DNA of 40,564 nt, from contig DUNX01000036.1 in assembly GCA_012839115.1 (NCBI GenBank), forward strand, positions 1 to 40,564, given 5' to 3'. The notes below the pieces were generated by a model. The model was not told the DNA's origin. It searched no databases and saw only the letters and a program-made list of their open reading frames with translations. Made by a program: the position numbers and the translations under genes. Every line of letters starts with the position of its first letter. Within the stretch, counting starts at the first letter, position 1. The stretch comes from Bacillota bacterium (lineage in GTDB: Bacteria; Bacillota; UBA4882; UBA10575). This document shows, piece after piece, positions 32,329-39,982 of the stretch.

Positions 32329-34130
32329 TATTCTTCTTCAGCCTCCTCCGGCCGGGGGAAAATATCTTGCAGACGTGGACGGGAACGTCCTTCCATCAAC
32401 AAGAAGAGCAGCAGGGAAATAAGGATAAAGATCGTACCCAAGGCTATGGCCTGGGGAAACCGGTAATGCCCGATCAAGCGGTAAATAGCCACAGAGAGAG
32501 TGACCACCCGGCCCCGTCCCAGCATGAGCACGGCCGCCAGATCGCCAAGGGAAAAGGCGGCGGCGTAGGCTGCAGCCGTACTCAAGGCCGGCCGCATTAA
32601 TGGCAATTCCACTGTTTGCAGAATGCGGGCAGGGGTCGCCCCCAGGAGGGCCGCCGCTTCCAGCAGGGGTTCTCCCAATTCGCGCCGGGCTGTTCTCAGC
32701 ATTGAATAAATCAGGGGGAAGGCCAGGAATAATTGGGCCCATAAAATAAGGACCACAGAAGGGAGAACCTTTCCGGCCAGCATAAACAGGCCTGAGGAAA
32801 AGGTGACAAAGGAGACGCCCAGCGGCAATTGCAACCAAAGATCGGCTTTGCCCCAGGGACGGTCTCTCCTGAGCCGGGCCAGGTAATAAGCGAGACTTAC
32901 CGCAACAACGGAAACAGTAACCGCCAGGCCGGTGCTGGTGGTGATTACTGAGAGAAAACTCCGCCCGACCGCAAACCGGAAACCATCCGTCAGGAGCAGG
33001 CGGTAATTCTCCAAGACCGGGAGCCCCCCGGACAGCCCGCGGGAGAAAAAGGAACGGGCAACCACAGCCGCCAGGGGACTGAAGAAAAAGAAACCGGTAA
33101 ACACCAGGTAAAACAGGAAGAGGATGGTCCGCCCCGGATAGTCCCGGAACTTCAGGGCGGGAAGGGTCCCGGCAAACAGTCCCTCCCGCCGGCGCCGGCG
33201 ACCGGAGAGGGCCTGCAGGTAAAGGAGACCGGCCAGCAGGAGCAGTTGGACGATGGCGATGAGCGCCGCCCGGGCAAAACGGAGGCGGCTGCTGTATTCA
33301 ATATAGATTAAGACCTCAAAGGTCTTGTAGAGATAACCGCCGAGGACCAGAACCACGGTAAAACTGAAGAAGGAATAGAGAAAGACCAGGAGAAAGAGGT
33401 AAAGTAGGGTCGGCGCCATTAAGGGCAGGGTTATCCGGCGCCAGGTGTAAAAAGGCCCCGCCCCCAGCAGGGCGGAAGCCTCGTGCAGGGTAGGGTTGAT
33501 CCGTTCCCAGGCTTCGCCGGTGAGGCGTAGGCAAAAGGTGAAATTATAGAAAACATGCGCCAAAATAATCCCCCAGAAGCCGTAAAGGCCGGTAAAACGC
33601 CACCCGCGGTCCGGGAAGAGCAAAGTCAACCAGTGGTTGAGGACGCCGTTATTGCCGTAAAAAACTACCATCCCGAGGACCACCAGGATCCCCGGGAGCA
33701 TGAAAGGGAGGACCATGGCGCTCCGCAGGAGGCGCTTGCCGGGAAAAGCAAACCGGCCGAAAAAATAGGCCCCCGGCAGGGCCAGCAACAGGCTGAAGCC
33801 TGCGCTGTATAAAGCCTGCCGGCAGGAGAAGGAAAGGGTATTCCAAAAGAGTTTTGACCGGAGAAAACCGGTCAACTCTTGCCAAAAGCCGGCGCCAAAG
33901 AAGACCTTGACCAGCAAAGAAAGAACCGGCAGATAAAAGAGGAGCAGCAAGAGAAGGTAGACCGGGTTCCGGTCTGCGTGCCATTTTTCCCGTGCGTGCG
34001 GGCGTGAGTGTTCACGGCAAGCACGAATTAGTCCGCCGGCTGGTGGTCGCTTCTCCCCGCGCGCGCGCGCAAACACACGTGAGCGTACGTCATCATAATT
34101 GCCGTCTTTCACCCTATTGCCGCTTTTCAC
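32328..34130 (-). CDS. thiP: Thiamine-type ABC transporter permease, double-length
   Basis: 600-aa inner-membrane protein with two tandem permease halves of about six helices each, as in ThiP/FbpB. An EAA-type loop is visible in both halves (ERINPTLHEASALLGAGPFYTWRRITLPL and GEPLLEAAALLGATPARILQTVELPL). The conserved part begins near NPVYLLLLLLFYLP (about residue 55). Before it is an Arg/His-rich, low-complexity leader coded by purine/pyrimidine-alternating DNA (33985-34095), and no in-frame ATG/GTG/TTG lies closer to the first helix, so the GTG at 34130 or another GTG six codons inside is the likely start. A hairpin terminator precedes the gene. Confidence 0.86.
   Translation of the reverse strand: MKSGNRVKDGNYDDVRSRVFARARGEKRPPAGGLIRACREHSRPHAREKWHADRNPVYLLLLLLFYLPVLSLLVKVFFGAGFWQELTGFLRSKLFWNTLSFSCRQALYSAGFSLLLALPGAYFFGRFAFPGKRLLRSAMVLPFMLPGILVVLGMVVFYGNNGVLNHWLTLLFPDRGWRFTGLYGFWGIILAHVFYNFTFCLRLTGEAWERINPTLHEASALLGAGPFYTWRRITLPLMAPTLLYLFLLVFLYSFFSFTVVLVLGGYLYKTFEVLIYIEYSSRLRFARAALIAIVQLLLLAGLLYLQALSGRRRRREGLFAGTLPALKFRDYPGRTILFLFYLVFTGFFFFSPLAAVVARSFFSRGLSGGLPVLENYRLLLTDGFRFAVGRSFLSVITTSTGLAVTVSVVAVSLAYYLARLRRDRPWGKADLWLQLPLGVSFVTFSSGLFMLAGKVLPSVVLILWAQLFLAFPLIYSMLRTARRELGEPLLEAAALLGATPARILQTVELPLMRPALSTAAAYAAAFSLGDLAAVLMLGRGRVVTLSVAIYRLIGHYRFPQAIALGTIFILISLLLFLLMEGRSRPRLQDIFPRPEEAEEE
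33985..34095 (-). repeat. Alternating purine/pyrimidine tract in thiP 5' end
   Basis: Contains CGTGCGTGCGGGCGTGAGTG, an uninterrupted GCGCGCGCGCGC run near 34060, and CACACGTGAGCGTACGT words. In frame it codes for about 35 Arg/His/Ala-rich residues ahead of the first transmembrane helix. Similar in texture to the insertions in uxaB and the DUF4130 gene. Confidence 0.55.
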
Positions 34131-34179
34131 CCTTTATCCCTGTCCCCTTCTGTCTCTTCGTTCACCTGTCTATTCGTAT

Positions 34180-34225
34180 CAAAAAGGGTCCGGCGCCGGC
34201 GGCCAACGGCAACTAGCGCCGGACC
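34180..34225 (-). terminator. Intercistronic terminator-like hairpin between thiB and thiP
   Basis: Read on the minus strand: 10-bp perfect stem GGTCCGGCGC / GCGCCGGACC, 19-nt loop, then CCTTTTT. It follows the binding-protein gene, so it probably lowers permease/ATPase expression relative to ThiB. Confidence 0.75.
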
Positions 34226-34316
34226 GTTATCAAGCCCTTTCCATCTTTTGTTTTTTCCAGCTTACAGCTATGCTTTATCTTTTAATCACCTGTTTTTCAC
34301 AGTCCGCAACCGGCGT

Positions 34317-35357
34317 CTATTTTTCTATCGCCTGTTCCCAGCCGGCCAGCCATTTGTCCAGGTTGGCCTCGATACTTTCCAACGGCAGGTTCAATAATTT
34401 TTCAACCGGTGTTGCCAGTCGGAAGGCGGGGTCCAGTTCCACATCGGAACGGGCCGGATACATAAACTGGTTCTCCGGGATCAATGTCTGAAACTCCGGG
34501 GAGAGCAGGTATTCGATAAGGAGCTCCGCTGTTCTTGGATTTTTACTCCCTTTTAGGATACCCACCCCTTCAATCTGGGCATAGGCCGCCCCGTCCAAGA
34601 CCAGCGGCTGGTACCGTTCGGTTTTTTCATAAAGTATGTGGTAGGCGGGGCTGGTCCCGTAGGAGAGGACGATCGGGGCTTCCCCGGCCGTATACATGCC
34701 ATAGGCCTCATCCCAACTGGCGGCGATTGCCAGGACATTTTTACGCAAGGCCCGCCAGTAATCGATATAACCGTCTTCGCCAAAAAGGGCGATAGTTGTC
34801 AAGAGAAAGATCTGCCCAGGAGAAGAGGTCAGCGGGTTGGTGAGGATAATTTTCCCCTGGTAAGCCGGGTCCAAGAGGTCCTGATGGCCGGCGGGTACCT
34901 GCGCCAATTTTTCCGAATCGTAATTAAGGAGCACGTAACCAAAGTCAAACGGGGTCAAGCGGAATTCCGGGTCAAAAACCAGATCGGCCGGGATGTGATC
35001 CGCCGCTTTCGGCCGGTAGGCACGGAAAAGGTCCTCTCTTGCCGCGCGTAGGAAGTAAACACTATCCAAGCCGATGACAACATCAGCTACGGGTTTCTCT
35101 TTTTCCCGGATCAATTGGGAAAAAAGTGTCCCTGTATCATTAAAGGATTCGAATACCAGTTCAACCCCGTGTTTCTTCTGAAAGTCCTCACAGGCCCGGT
35201 CGACCAGGGCCGTAGGGAAGCTGGCATAAGTATAGACCGTGAGTTTCTTCTCCTCCTGACGCCCGCAACCGGCAGATAAGATCATCCCGGCCGCCAATAC
35301 CGTCAATAAGGCAAACAGCAGGCAAATAGAGAGATGCATGCGTCCCGACTTTTTCAT
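34317..35357 (-). CDS. thiB: Thiamine-type ABC transporter substrate-binding lipoprotein
   Basis: 346-aa binding protein. Signal peptide with lipobox LSAGC (Cys31). The mature part begins KLTVYTYASFPTALVDRACEDFQKKHGVELVFESF, typical of the ThiB/iron-binding class; VADVVIGLDSVYFL and FDFGYVLLNYDSEKL match ThiB-like proteins. The TPP riboswitch immediately upstream supports thiamine, or a thiamine precursor or phosphate ester, as ligand. Start ATG 35357 has AAAAGGAGG about 9 nt upstream; the in-frame start at 35447 would lie inside the riboswitch terminator. Confidence 0.9.
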   Translation of the reverse strand: MKKSGRMHLSICLLFALLTVLAAGMILSAGCGRQEEKKLTVYTYASFPTALVDRACEDFQKKHGVELVFESFNDTGTLFSQLIREKEKPVADVVIGLDSVYFLRAAREDLFRAYRPKAADHIPADLVFDPEFRLTPFDFGYVLLNYDSEKLAQVPAGHQDLLDPAYQGKIILTNPLTSSPGQIFLLTTIALFGEDGYIDYWRALRKNVLAIAASWDEAYGMYTAGEAPIVLSYGTSPAYHILYEKTERYQPLVLDGAAYAQIEGVGILKGSKNPRTAELLIEYLLSPEFQTLIPENQFMYPARSDVELDPAFRLATPVEKLLNLPLESIEANLDKWLAGWEQAIEK

Positions 35358-35429
35358 TTTAAAAAGCCTCCTTTTCCGGAGCGCCCCGGGAGAACCGCCC
35401 GACCGGAGGGGAGAGGTGGCAAAAAAAAT

Positions 35430-35456
35430 GGATAGAAAAAACCCCACAAAAGGGGT
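35430..35456 (-). terminator. Expression-platform terminator of the TPP riboswitch
   Basis: Minus strand: ACCCC-TTTTGT-GGGGT followed by TTTTTTCT. The ACCCCT arm could alternatively pair with AGGGGT at the 5' edge of the aptamer (35538-35533), giving a ligand-dependent switch. Confidence 0.65.
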
Positions 35457-35461
35457 ATGAG

Positions 35462-35540
35462 TCTTCTCCCTACGCCGGTATTACCCGGATCAGGTTCAAA
35501 GGGTCTAATCTCAGCCCCGTTATCCGGAGCACCCCTCTAA
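35462..35540 (-). ncRNA. TPP riboswitch (THI element)
   Basis: Read on the minus strand, all signature blocks occur in order: GAGGGGTGC, GGGGCTGAGA, ACCCTTTGAACCTGATC, GGGTAATACC and GCGTAGGGAGAA. It lies in the leader of thiB and would repress the thiBPQ operon when TPP is abundant. Confidence 0.95.
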
Positions 35541-35567
35541 TTTGGTAATTTATCAGATTTAATTCAA

Positions 35568-35596
35568 TTTATAGCACACCCGGCGCTTCTTGTCAA
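35568..35596 (-). promoter_or_regulatory. Promoter of the thiBPQ operon
   Basis: Minus strand: TTGACA (35596-35591), 17 bp, extended TGC-TATAAA (35573-35568). The transcript start would fall about 20 bases ahead of the riboswitch. Confidence 0.85.
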
Positions 35597-35671
35597 ACGC
35601 CTTTTTGCGAGTGGCGTCAAGCCCAGCTGCCACCAGGACACTTTTTATAGAGAGCAACAAAGATATTGGGG

Positions 35672-35703
35672 GAGCCGGTTTCCCGCAGGCTCTTACTTTT
35701 TTC
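35672..35703 (+). terminator. Terminator-like hairpin next to intron relic
   Basis: GAGCC / GGCTC stem with an 11-nt loop followed by TTACTTTTTT. No plus-strand gene lies directly upstream; it may be the insertion target of the intron whose relic follows. Confidence 0.55.
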
Positions 35704-35860
35704 CTGCGCCCAACATGGGCGCAGTCTAACCGGTGAAAGTCCGTAGTCCGCCCTGGTAGTGGGAAGGACATAGCGGCGGAAACGGAGTATGAAGCGCGGT
35801 TGAAATAAAATTTGTCGTGAGAAGTCAGCAGCAGCCATAGTACGAACTCTCTGCTCATGA
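35704..35860 (+). mobile_element. Degenerate group II intron remnant
   Basis: Begins with TGCGCCCAACATGGGCGCA and GTCTAACCGGTGAAAGTCC, typical of the 5' end and domain I of bacterial group II introns, continues CCGCCCTGGTAGTGGGAAGG, and then jumps to ACGGAGTATGAAGCGCGGTT and GAGAAGTCAGCAGCAGCCA, the kind of sequence found just ahead of the intron reverse-transcriptase ORF. No reverse-transcriptase coding sequence, domain V or 3' end remains, so internal and 3' deletions have inactivated it. Assignment is from remembered intron sequences, not a search. Confidence 0.75.
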
Positions 35861-35908
35861 AAAAAACCGGGCCGGTTAATACTATAAACAATTGGGGGAG
35901 ATTGAAAT

Positions 35909-36385
35909 ATGAGTGTTATTCCTCTCGAGTATTACGCTCCGGTTTTTAGCCTTTTTCTCCTTTTTCTACTGGTGATCTTTGTCCCCCGGGAGCGGTACAA
36001 GGAGTTGTTCTGGTTTGGGCTGGTTTGGGGCTTTCTCTTTAGTACAGCCGTGACCTTTCTTATCTCCGAGGTATTCCATTTATTCCATTATGAACGGGTC
36101 ATGCCCTTTATTCTGTTCGGCGCTCCGCTTTGGCTGACCTTTGCCTGGATCCCTGCGGTCATGCTTTACCTTCATTTTCTCCCGGAAGGGGGAGAATGGT
36201 ATGTCTTCCCCCTTTACCTGGTGGGTTTTGCCGTCGCCGGGATGGAAATTGACGGGGTTCTCAACCAGGGCGGGATTTTACTCTATGACCATTGGACGCC
36301 TTTTTGCCGTTTTCTCCTCTCTTTAGGCTGGTTTTATCTGTTAGCCCGCCATTACCGGTATTGGCGGAAGAAAAACCCTGTCTAG
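35909..36385 (+). CDS. Hypothetical polytopic membrane protein
   Basis: 158 aa with about five hydrophobic helices (near residues 8-24, 33-52, 64-85, 97-113, 128-146), charged loops such as VPRERYKELF, and an Arg/Lys-rich C-terminus (RHYRYWRKKNPV) likely in the cytoplasm. It resembles small membrane proteins widespread in spore-forming Firmicutes, but I recognise no function. GGGGGAGA precedes the ATG. Its end overlaps the convergent spmB stop by 4 bases. Confidence 0.7.
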   Translation: MSVIPLEYYAPVFSLFLLFLLVIFVPRERYKELFWFGLVWGFLFSTAVTFLISEVFHLFHYERVMPFILFGAPLWLTFAWIPAVMLYLHFLPEGGEWYVFPLYLVGFAVAGMEIDGVLNQGGILLYDHWTPFCRFLLSLGWFYLLARHYRYWRKKNPV

Positions 36386-36918
36386 CCCCTGAAGAAAAGG
36401 TTACAGAAGAAAATTGAAGCGGCAAAACCGGCAAAATCAGCGGCCAAACCAACCAGCACGGCGTAACGGGGGTTTTTTACGCCGACGGAACCAAAGTAAA
36501 CACCGGTAATATACATGGTGGTATCGGTGCTGCCTTGAATGGTTGCCGCCATGAGCCCGGTGAGGGAATCCGGCCCGTATTTCTCCATTAGCTTTAGGAC
36601 CAGAGACATGGCGGCGGAGCCGCTCATCGGGCGGATAATTAAGAGCGGTAGGATCTCTGCAGGGGTTCCGGCCGCTTTCAGGATTGATTGGAAAGGGCGG
36701 AGGAGCCAGTTCAGAACGCCGGTCACTTGGAATAACTCCACTGCAAAGTAGATGGCGACAATATAGGGGAGGATCTTTACGACCAGGGTGATCGCTTCGG
36801 CCGCCCCCTCGACAAAGCAGGAGAAAATATCTACTTTTGTTAAATACCCGTGCAGAACCACCAGCCCAATCATTATCGGCAGCACCCACATGGAAAAACG
36901 GATAAAAAAATCGGTCAA
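36382..36918 (-). CDS. spmB: Spore maturation protein B
   Basis: 178-aa membrane protein of the nucleoside-recognition (Gate) domain family, with SpmA involved in spore core dehydration and heat resistance. Visible: VLPIMIGLVVLHGYLTKVDIFSCFVEGAAEAITLVVKILPYIVAIYFAVELFQ, IIRPMSGSAAMSLVLKLMEKYGPDSLTGLMAATIQGSTDTTMYI. I start at TTG 36918, whose TTGA overlaps the spmA stop and which has GGAGGAGG upstream; this gives the standard length. The longer upstream reading runs out of frame through spmA. Confidence 0.92.
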   Translation of the reverse strand: MTDFFIRFSMWVLPIMIGLVVLHGYLTKVDIFSCFVEGAAEAITLVVKILPYIVAIYFAVELFQVTGVLNWLLRPFQSILKAAGTPAEILPLLIIRPMSGSAAMSLVLKLMEKYGPDSLTGLMAATIQGSTDTTMYITGVYFGSVGVKNPRYAVLVGLAADFAGFAASIFFCNLFFRG

Positions 36919-37496
36919 GGCTTTTTGCGCCTCCTCCGCATGAAAAGATCGAGGAGAATCGCACAGAAGGTGGAGATGGAGGTGGCGAAGAGAGAAGAGA
37001 TAACAATGGCTTCCGGCCTGACCGAGTCCAGTGAGGCACGCATGGCCACCATGGTGGTGGGGATCAGGGTGATATTCGAGGTGTTCATGGCCAAAAATGT
37101 ACACATCGCCTCTGAAGCATCCTTCGCGTGGCCGTTTAGTTCCTGCAGTTTCTTCATGGCTTTCAGGCCAAAGGGTGTGGCGGCGCTGCCAAACCCGAAA
37201 AAGTTGGCGCTGACGTTCATGGAGATGTAGTCCAAGGCGGGGTGGCCCCGGGGGATACTGGGGAAAAGCAACCGCAAGAGCGGATACAGGATTTTACTAC
37301 AGGATTTAAGAAAGCCGGATTTCTCCGCAATTTTTGCGATCCCCAGCCAGACGCTGAGGACCCCCAGGAGGGTAAAGCTCCTGGTCACTGCAGCATTTGA
37401 CGATTCCACAAGGGCGGTCATGACCAGTTGCGGTTCACCGTTGACCAGAGCCGCAATAATCCCTAACATAATGAGGGAGAAAAAAATAGTCTTCAT
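36915..37496 (-). CDS. spmA: Spore maturation protein A
   Basis: 193-aa membrane protein, partner of SpmB. Family features: LIMLGIIAALVNGEPQLVMTALVESSNAAVTRSFTLLGVLSVWLGIAKIAEKSGFL, MNVSANFFGFGSAATPFGLKAMKKLQELN, CTFLAMNTSNITLIPTTMVAMRASL. Start ATG 37496 has GAAAGGGGG 7 nt upstream; that site is one arm of a 10-bp inverted repeat. The gene pair shows that the organism is, or descends from, an endospore former. Confidence 0.93.
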   Translation of the reverse strand: MKTIFFSLIMLGIIAALVNGEPQLVMTALVESSNAAVTRSFTLLGVLSVWLGIAKIAEKSGFLKSCSKILYPLLRLLFPSIPRGHPALDYISMNVSANFFGFGSAATPFGLKAMKKLQELNGHAKDASEAMCTFLAMNTSNITLIPTTMVAMRASLDSVRPEAIVISSLFATSISTFCAILLDLFMRRRRKKP

Positions 37497-37503
37497 CGCC
37501 GGG

Positions 37504-37538
37504 CCCCCTTTCATTCCATGCATACAATTGAAAGGGGG
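37504..37538 (-). promoter_or_regulatory. Hairpin sequestering the spmA ribosome binding site
   Basis: Perfect 10-bp inverted repeat CCCCCTTTCA / TGAAAGGGGG with a 15-nt loop. On the transcript the 3' arm is the spmA Shine-Dalgarno, 7 nt ahead of its ATG, so folding would hide it. Confidence 0.6.
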
Positions 37539-37624
37539 AGTTTATGCTTGTTTTTCCACCGGAACATGGGCGCCGGGAAGGGGGATGCATTGCTTCCATT
37601 TTTTATGGAAAAGAACAGCAAGGG

Positions 37625-37654
37625 AAAAGAAAAAAACCCGGCAGGAGGACCGGG
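37625..37654 (-). terminator. Terminator downstream of the PP-loop gene
   Basis: Minus strand: CCCGG / CCGGG stem with an 8-nt loop followed by TTTTTTCTTTT, directly after the gene's stop. Confidence 0.75.
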
Positions 37655-37665
37655 CCTTTCTTTTT

Positions 37666-38688
37666 TCAGTTGATCCGGAACCGGTCGGGGAGGGAAGGAT
37701 CTTTGGTCCCTGTAACCGGCAGTTCCAGGCGGCGGTGTTCCGGCCCGCCGCCTAGTATCCGGGCGGCCGTCTTTTTTCCGGGAGGGAGGTCGCTGTAACG
37801 GGCGGTCAATTGCGCGAGATTCTCCAGATCAGCGGTGGAAGGCCGGCCGCAGCCGAGGGCCAGGGGCCCGGGGGCGCTCATGGTTTTTACCAGTAAAAGC
37901 TGGGGGTCGCGCCGGCGCCGGAAAAAGTGGAAAAAGAGCCGGCGGTTTTCTTTTTGGTTCCTGCCGATGACGGCCTTAAATTCCGGGCTGAGCCGGAAAT
38001 GGCGGCCTACGGAGAGCAGGCGCATGGCATCCAGATCCAGGCGGCCGTTGTGACGGAGAAGGTCTTCTACTTTCCGGCCGTATTCTTTATTGGTCAGGAG
38101 GCAGCCGCCGGCCGGGGACTCATATTCGTGGAGTCCGTATTTTTTTGCCAGTTCCATCTGGATTTTTCTTTGCCGTCCCTGGATGGATGGACAATGGTCC
38201 AGGGAGATCCAGCCCTTTTCCTCCGGGATAGTGGGCGGGAGGAGACGGGCGGAGAGCGGCCGGACAATCAGCCCCTCCAGGCCGGCCTCCCGGTCGATGA
38301 GGGGGAAGGCCCCTTTGTACTGGGATTTTGGCCGTTGGCCTACAACTTCACCGGTAACAATAAAGGAGGCGCCGGTTGCCTCCAGCATCTCGCCGGCCCG
38401 GCGTAAAAAGTAAATATGACAATCCAGGCAGGGGTTAAAAGCCCGCCCGTAGCCGTGTTTTGGCGCTTCCAGCATCCGCAGGTAATCCTCGTCCAGGCGG
38501 ACGATCCGGAGCGGGGCGCCTGTTTGGGCCATCAACCGCCGGAGACGTTCTGTTTGCTTTGCTTCTACCTCCGGGGGGAGAAAGGGCTGGAGAAAATGAA
38601 CGGCCTCTACTTCAACACCGGCTTCTTGGATCAACTTCACCGCCAGCAGGCTATCAAGACCGCCGGAAAAAAGAACAAGTGCTTTCAT
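37666..38688 (-). CDS. PP-loop ATPase, ThiI/MnmA-like (putative tRNA thiolation)
   Basis: 340-aa cytoplasmic protein. The PP-loop pyrophosphatase motif SGGLDS is at residues 8-13; FNPCLDCHIYFLRRA (Cys87, Cys90) and SPAGGCLLTNKEYGRKVEDLL supply conserved cysteines. The family is annotated variously as tRNA thiouridylase-like; family knowledge points to adenylation-driven sulfur transfer, and the exact target is unknown. Start ATG 38688 fits AAAGGA about 11 nt upstream and begins at the first strand; an ATG four codons earlier is possible. The 60-base gap upstream contains a TATATAAT box on both strands. Confidence 0.8.
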   Translation of the reverse strand: MKALVLFSGGLDSLLAVKLIQEAGVEVEAVHFLQPFLPPEVEAKQTERLRRLMAQTGAPLRIVRLDEDYLRMLEAPKHGYGRAFNPCLDCHIYFLRRAGEMLEATGASFIVTGEVVGQRPKSQYKGAFPLIDREAGLEGLIVRPLSARLLPPTIPEEKGWISLDHCPSIQGRQRKIQMELAKKYGLHEYESPAGGCLLTNKEYGRKVEDLLRHNGRLDLDAMRLLSVGRHFRLSPEFKAVIGRNQKENRRLFFHFFRRRRDPQLLLVKTMSAPGPLALGCGRPSTADLENLAQLTARYSDLPPGKKTAARILGGGPEHRRLELPVTGTKDPSLPDRFRIN

Positions 38689-38748
38689 TTTTGGTTTCAT
38701 CCTTTCCGTGTACCCTAGATTCATTATTGCAATATATTATATAATACA

Positions 38749-39519
38749 CTAGAAAGTAAAAACTGTGTAATTGGGCAGATTTATCTTGAAGGATGCGCCC
38801 GGAGGGGAGTCATCCTGAAGGATACCATCCGGAGAGATATCATCCAGAGGAATGTCATCCGGAGGGACAAGGCCATCGTCAACCGCTTCCGGACTGCTTT
38901 TTTCTCCTTCCCAGTTGTTTTCGGCCGGGATTAAGTCGGGAGGAAGCTCAAAGTATTCGGGTGGAATTGGGCCGATGTTAAAATCAATAACCTCCACCAG
39001 GATTTCGGAGATGATTACCCCTCCTTTGACAATCCGCTCCAGCTTTTTTAGGGGAAAATAGCCTAATTCCGGTGCTTTCCAGAGGGTAACCTCCCAGCCG
39101 GGTGTTACCGGATTCCGGAAACGAAAAACCTCACAGTCATAACCTAGAATTTCCTGCTTGCCCAAGGTTTCACTGACCAACTGATCCGCCTCCACCTCCA
39201 GATCCAAAACATTGGCGACAAGCATGGAAGAATAGGGCGAAGTAAAATACTCCCATCCCCCTTCGTCAAAAAACCAGATGAGATCGAGGTCTGGACGGAC
39301 TATGGTTACCGTCGGTGGAAAAGGTGAAGCATAAATCACCTGACGGATTAATTCATTTGCTTGGTAATGCCGGATTTCCTGGAAATAATCTTCGGAAGTG
39401 ACGAGGGCGTAATAGGAGAATTCTGCAGGCAGTGCGGAAGAAGCAGGAATCCCGGCCGGGAAGAAAAGCAATATCCCGAGAATGCAGGATAGAAAGGCAG
39501 CAAGCCGCAGAGTTGTCAT
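38749..39519 (-). CDS. LolA-like secreted protein
   Basis: 256 aa: signal peptide (about 1-28, ending ASSALPA), then a LolA/LolB-type half-barrel reading with FSYYALVTSEDYFQE, YASPFPPTVTIVRPDLDLIWFFDEGGWEYFTS, LGYDCEVFRFRN and GWEVTLWKAPELGYFPLKKLE. The C-terminus is an Asp/Pro-rich tail (PPDDIPLDDISPDG...) coded by a 15-bp tandem repeat. In diderms such proteins carry lipoproteins to the outer membrane; monoderm relatives are also known, so the role is open. GGGGGGAAAG precedes the ATG. Confidence 0.68.
   Translation of the reverse strand: MTTLRLAAFLSCILGILLFFPAGIPASSALPAEFSYYALVTSEDYFQEIRHYQANELIRQVIYASPFPPTVTIVRPDLDLIWFFDEGGWEYFTSPYSSMLVANVLDLEVEADQLVSETLGKQEILGYDCEVFRFRNPVTPGWEVTLWKAPELGYFPLKKLERIVKGGVIISEILVEVIDFNIGPIPPEYFELPPDLIPAENNWEGEKSSPEAVDDGLVPPDDIPLDDISPDGILQDDSPPGASFKINLPNYTVFTF
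38811..38870 (-). repeat. 15-bp tandem repeat coding the LolA-like C-terminal tail
   Basis: Four in-register 15-bp units on the plus strand (CATCCTGAAGGATAC, CATCCGGAGAGATAT, CATCCAGAGGAATGT, CATCCGGAGGGACAA). On the coding strand each gives five residues rich in Asp and Pro. Confidence 0.85.
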
Positions 39520-39664
39520 TTTCTTTCCCCCCTAAGAAAAACTTCGCCAATTATTACCTATTTCCTCTTTTCATAACACATAACCACTCAGGCGCAGGCC
39601 AACCGGTTGTTCACCGGCTGGAGAGTTTCCCCCCGCCTGTATCAGGTCTTCTTTTTTCAGGGGC
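39520..39664. other. Gap between LolA-like gene and tRNA promoter
   Basis: No gene. One imperfect inverted repeat CCAACCGG...CCGGCTGG near 39599-39622, and pyrimidine-rich stretches; nothing else convincing. Confidence 0.35.
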
Positions 39665-39693
39665 TTTACAGGAAACTGATTATGGGGTATAAT
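39665..39693 (+). promoter_or_regulatory. Promoter of tRNA-Leu
   Basis: TTTACA (39665-39670), 17 bp, TATAAT (39688-39693), about 10 bases ahead of the tRNA. Confidence 0.8.
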
Positions 39694-39703
39694 TATGGTC
39701 AGA

Positions 39704-39790
<87 letters not shown>

Positions 39791-39808
39791 TCTTTTTTAG
39801 TTTATGAC

Positions 39809-39844
39809 AAGCCTGGCAAAACAATGCCGGGCTTTTATTTTTTT
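39809..39844 (+). terminator. Terminator after tRNA-Leu
   Basis: AAGCCTGGCA / TGCCGGGCTT stem (one T-G pair), 6-nt loop, then TTATTTTTTT. Confidence 0.9.
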
Positions 39845-39877
39845 GGATCGACCCATCGCCCGGGTCGAGGGCTCCCC

Positions 39878-39906
39878 TTAACTTCAACCGGCAATTGGTG
39901 TATAAT
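39878..39906 (+). promoter_or_regulatory. Promoter of the 5'-nucleotidase family gene
   Basis: TTAACT (39878-39883), 17 bp, TATAAT (39901-39906), about 77 bases ahead of the ATG. Confidence 0.6.
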
Positions 39907-39982
39907 GCTAAGAGAGGAAACAACCGGTCAAGGAGGTTCCTCTGCGCGTGGCGCACGGATTAGAAAAATGGGGGAGAGAAAA

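Noticed and set aside
36437-37039. 200-codon minus-strand frame across spmA/spmB
   Set aside because: It is out of frame with two conserved membrane proteins and reads as arginine/serine-rich noise.
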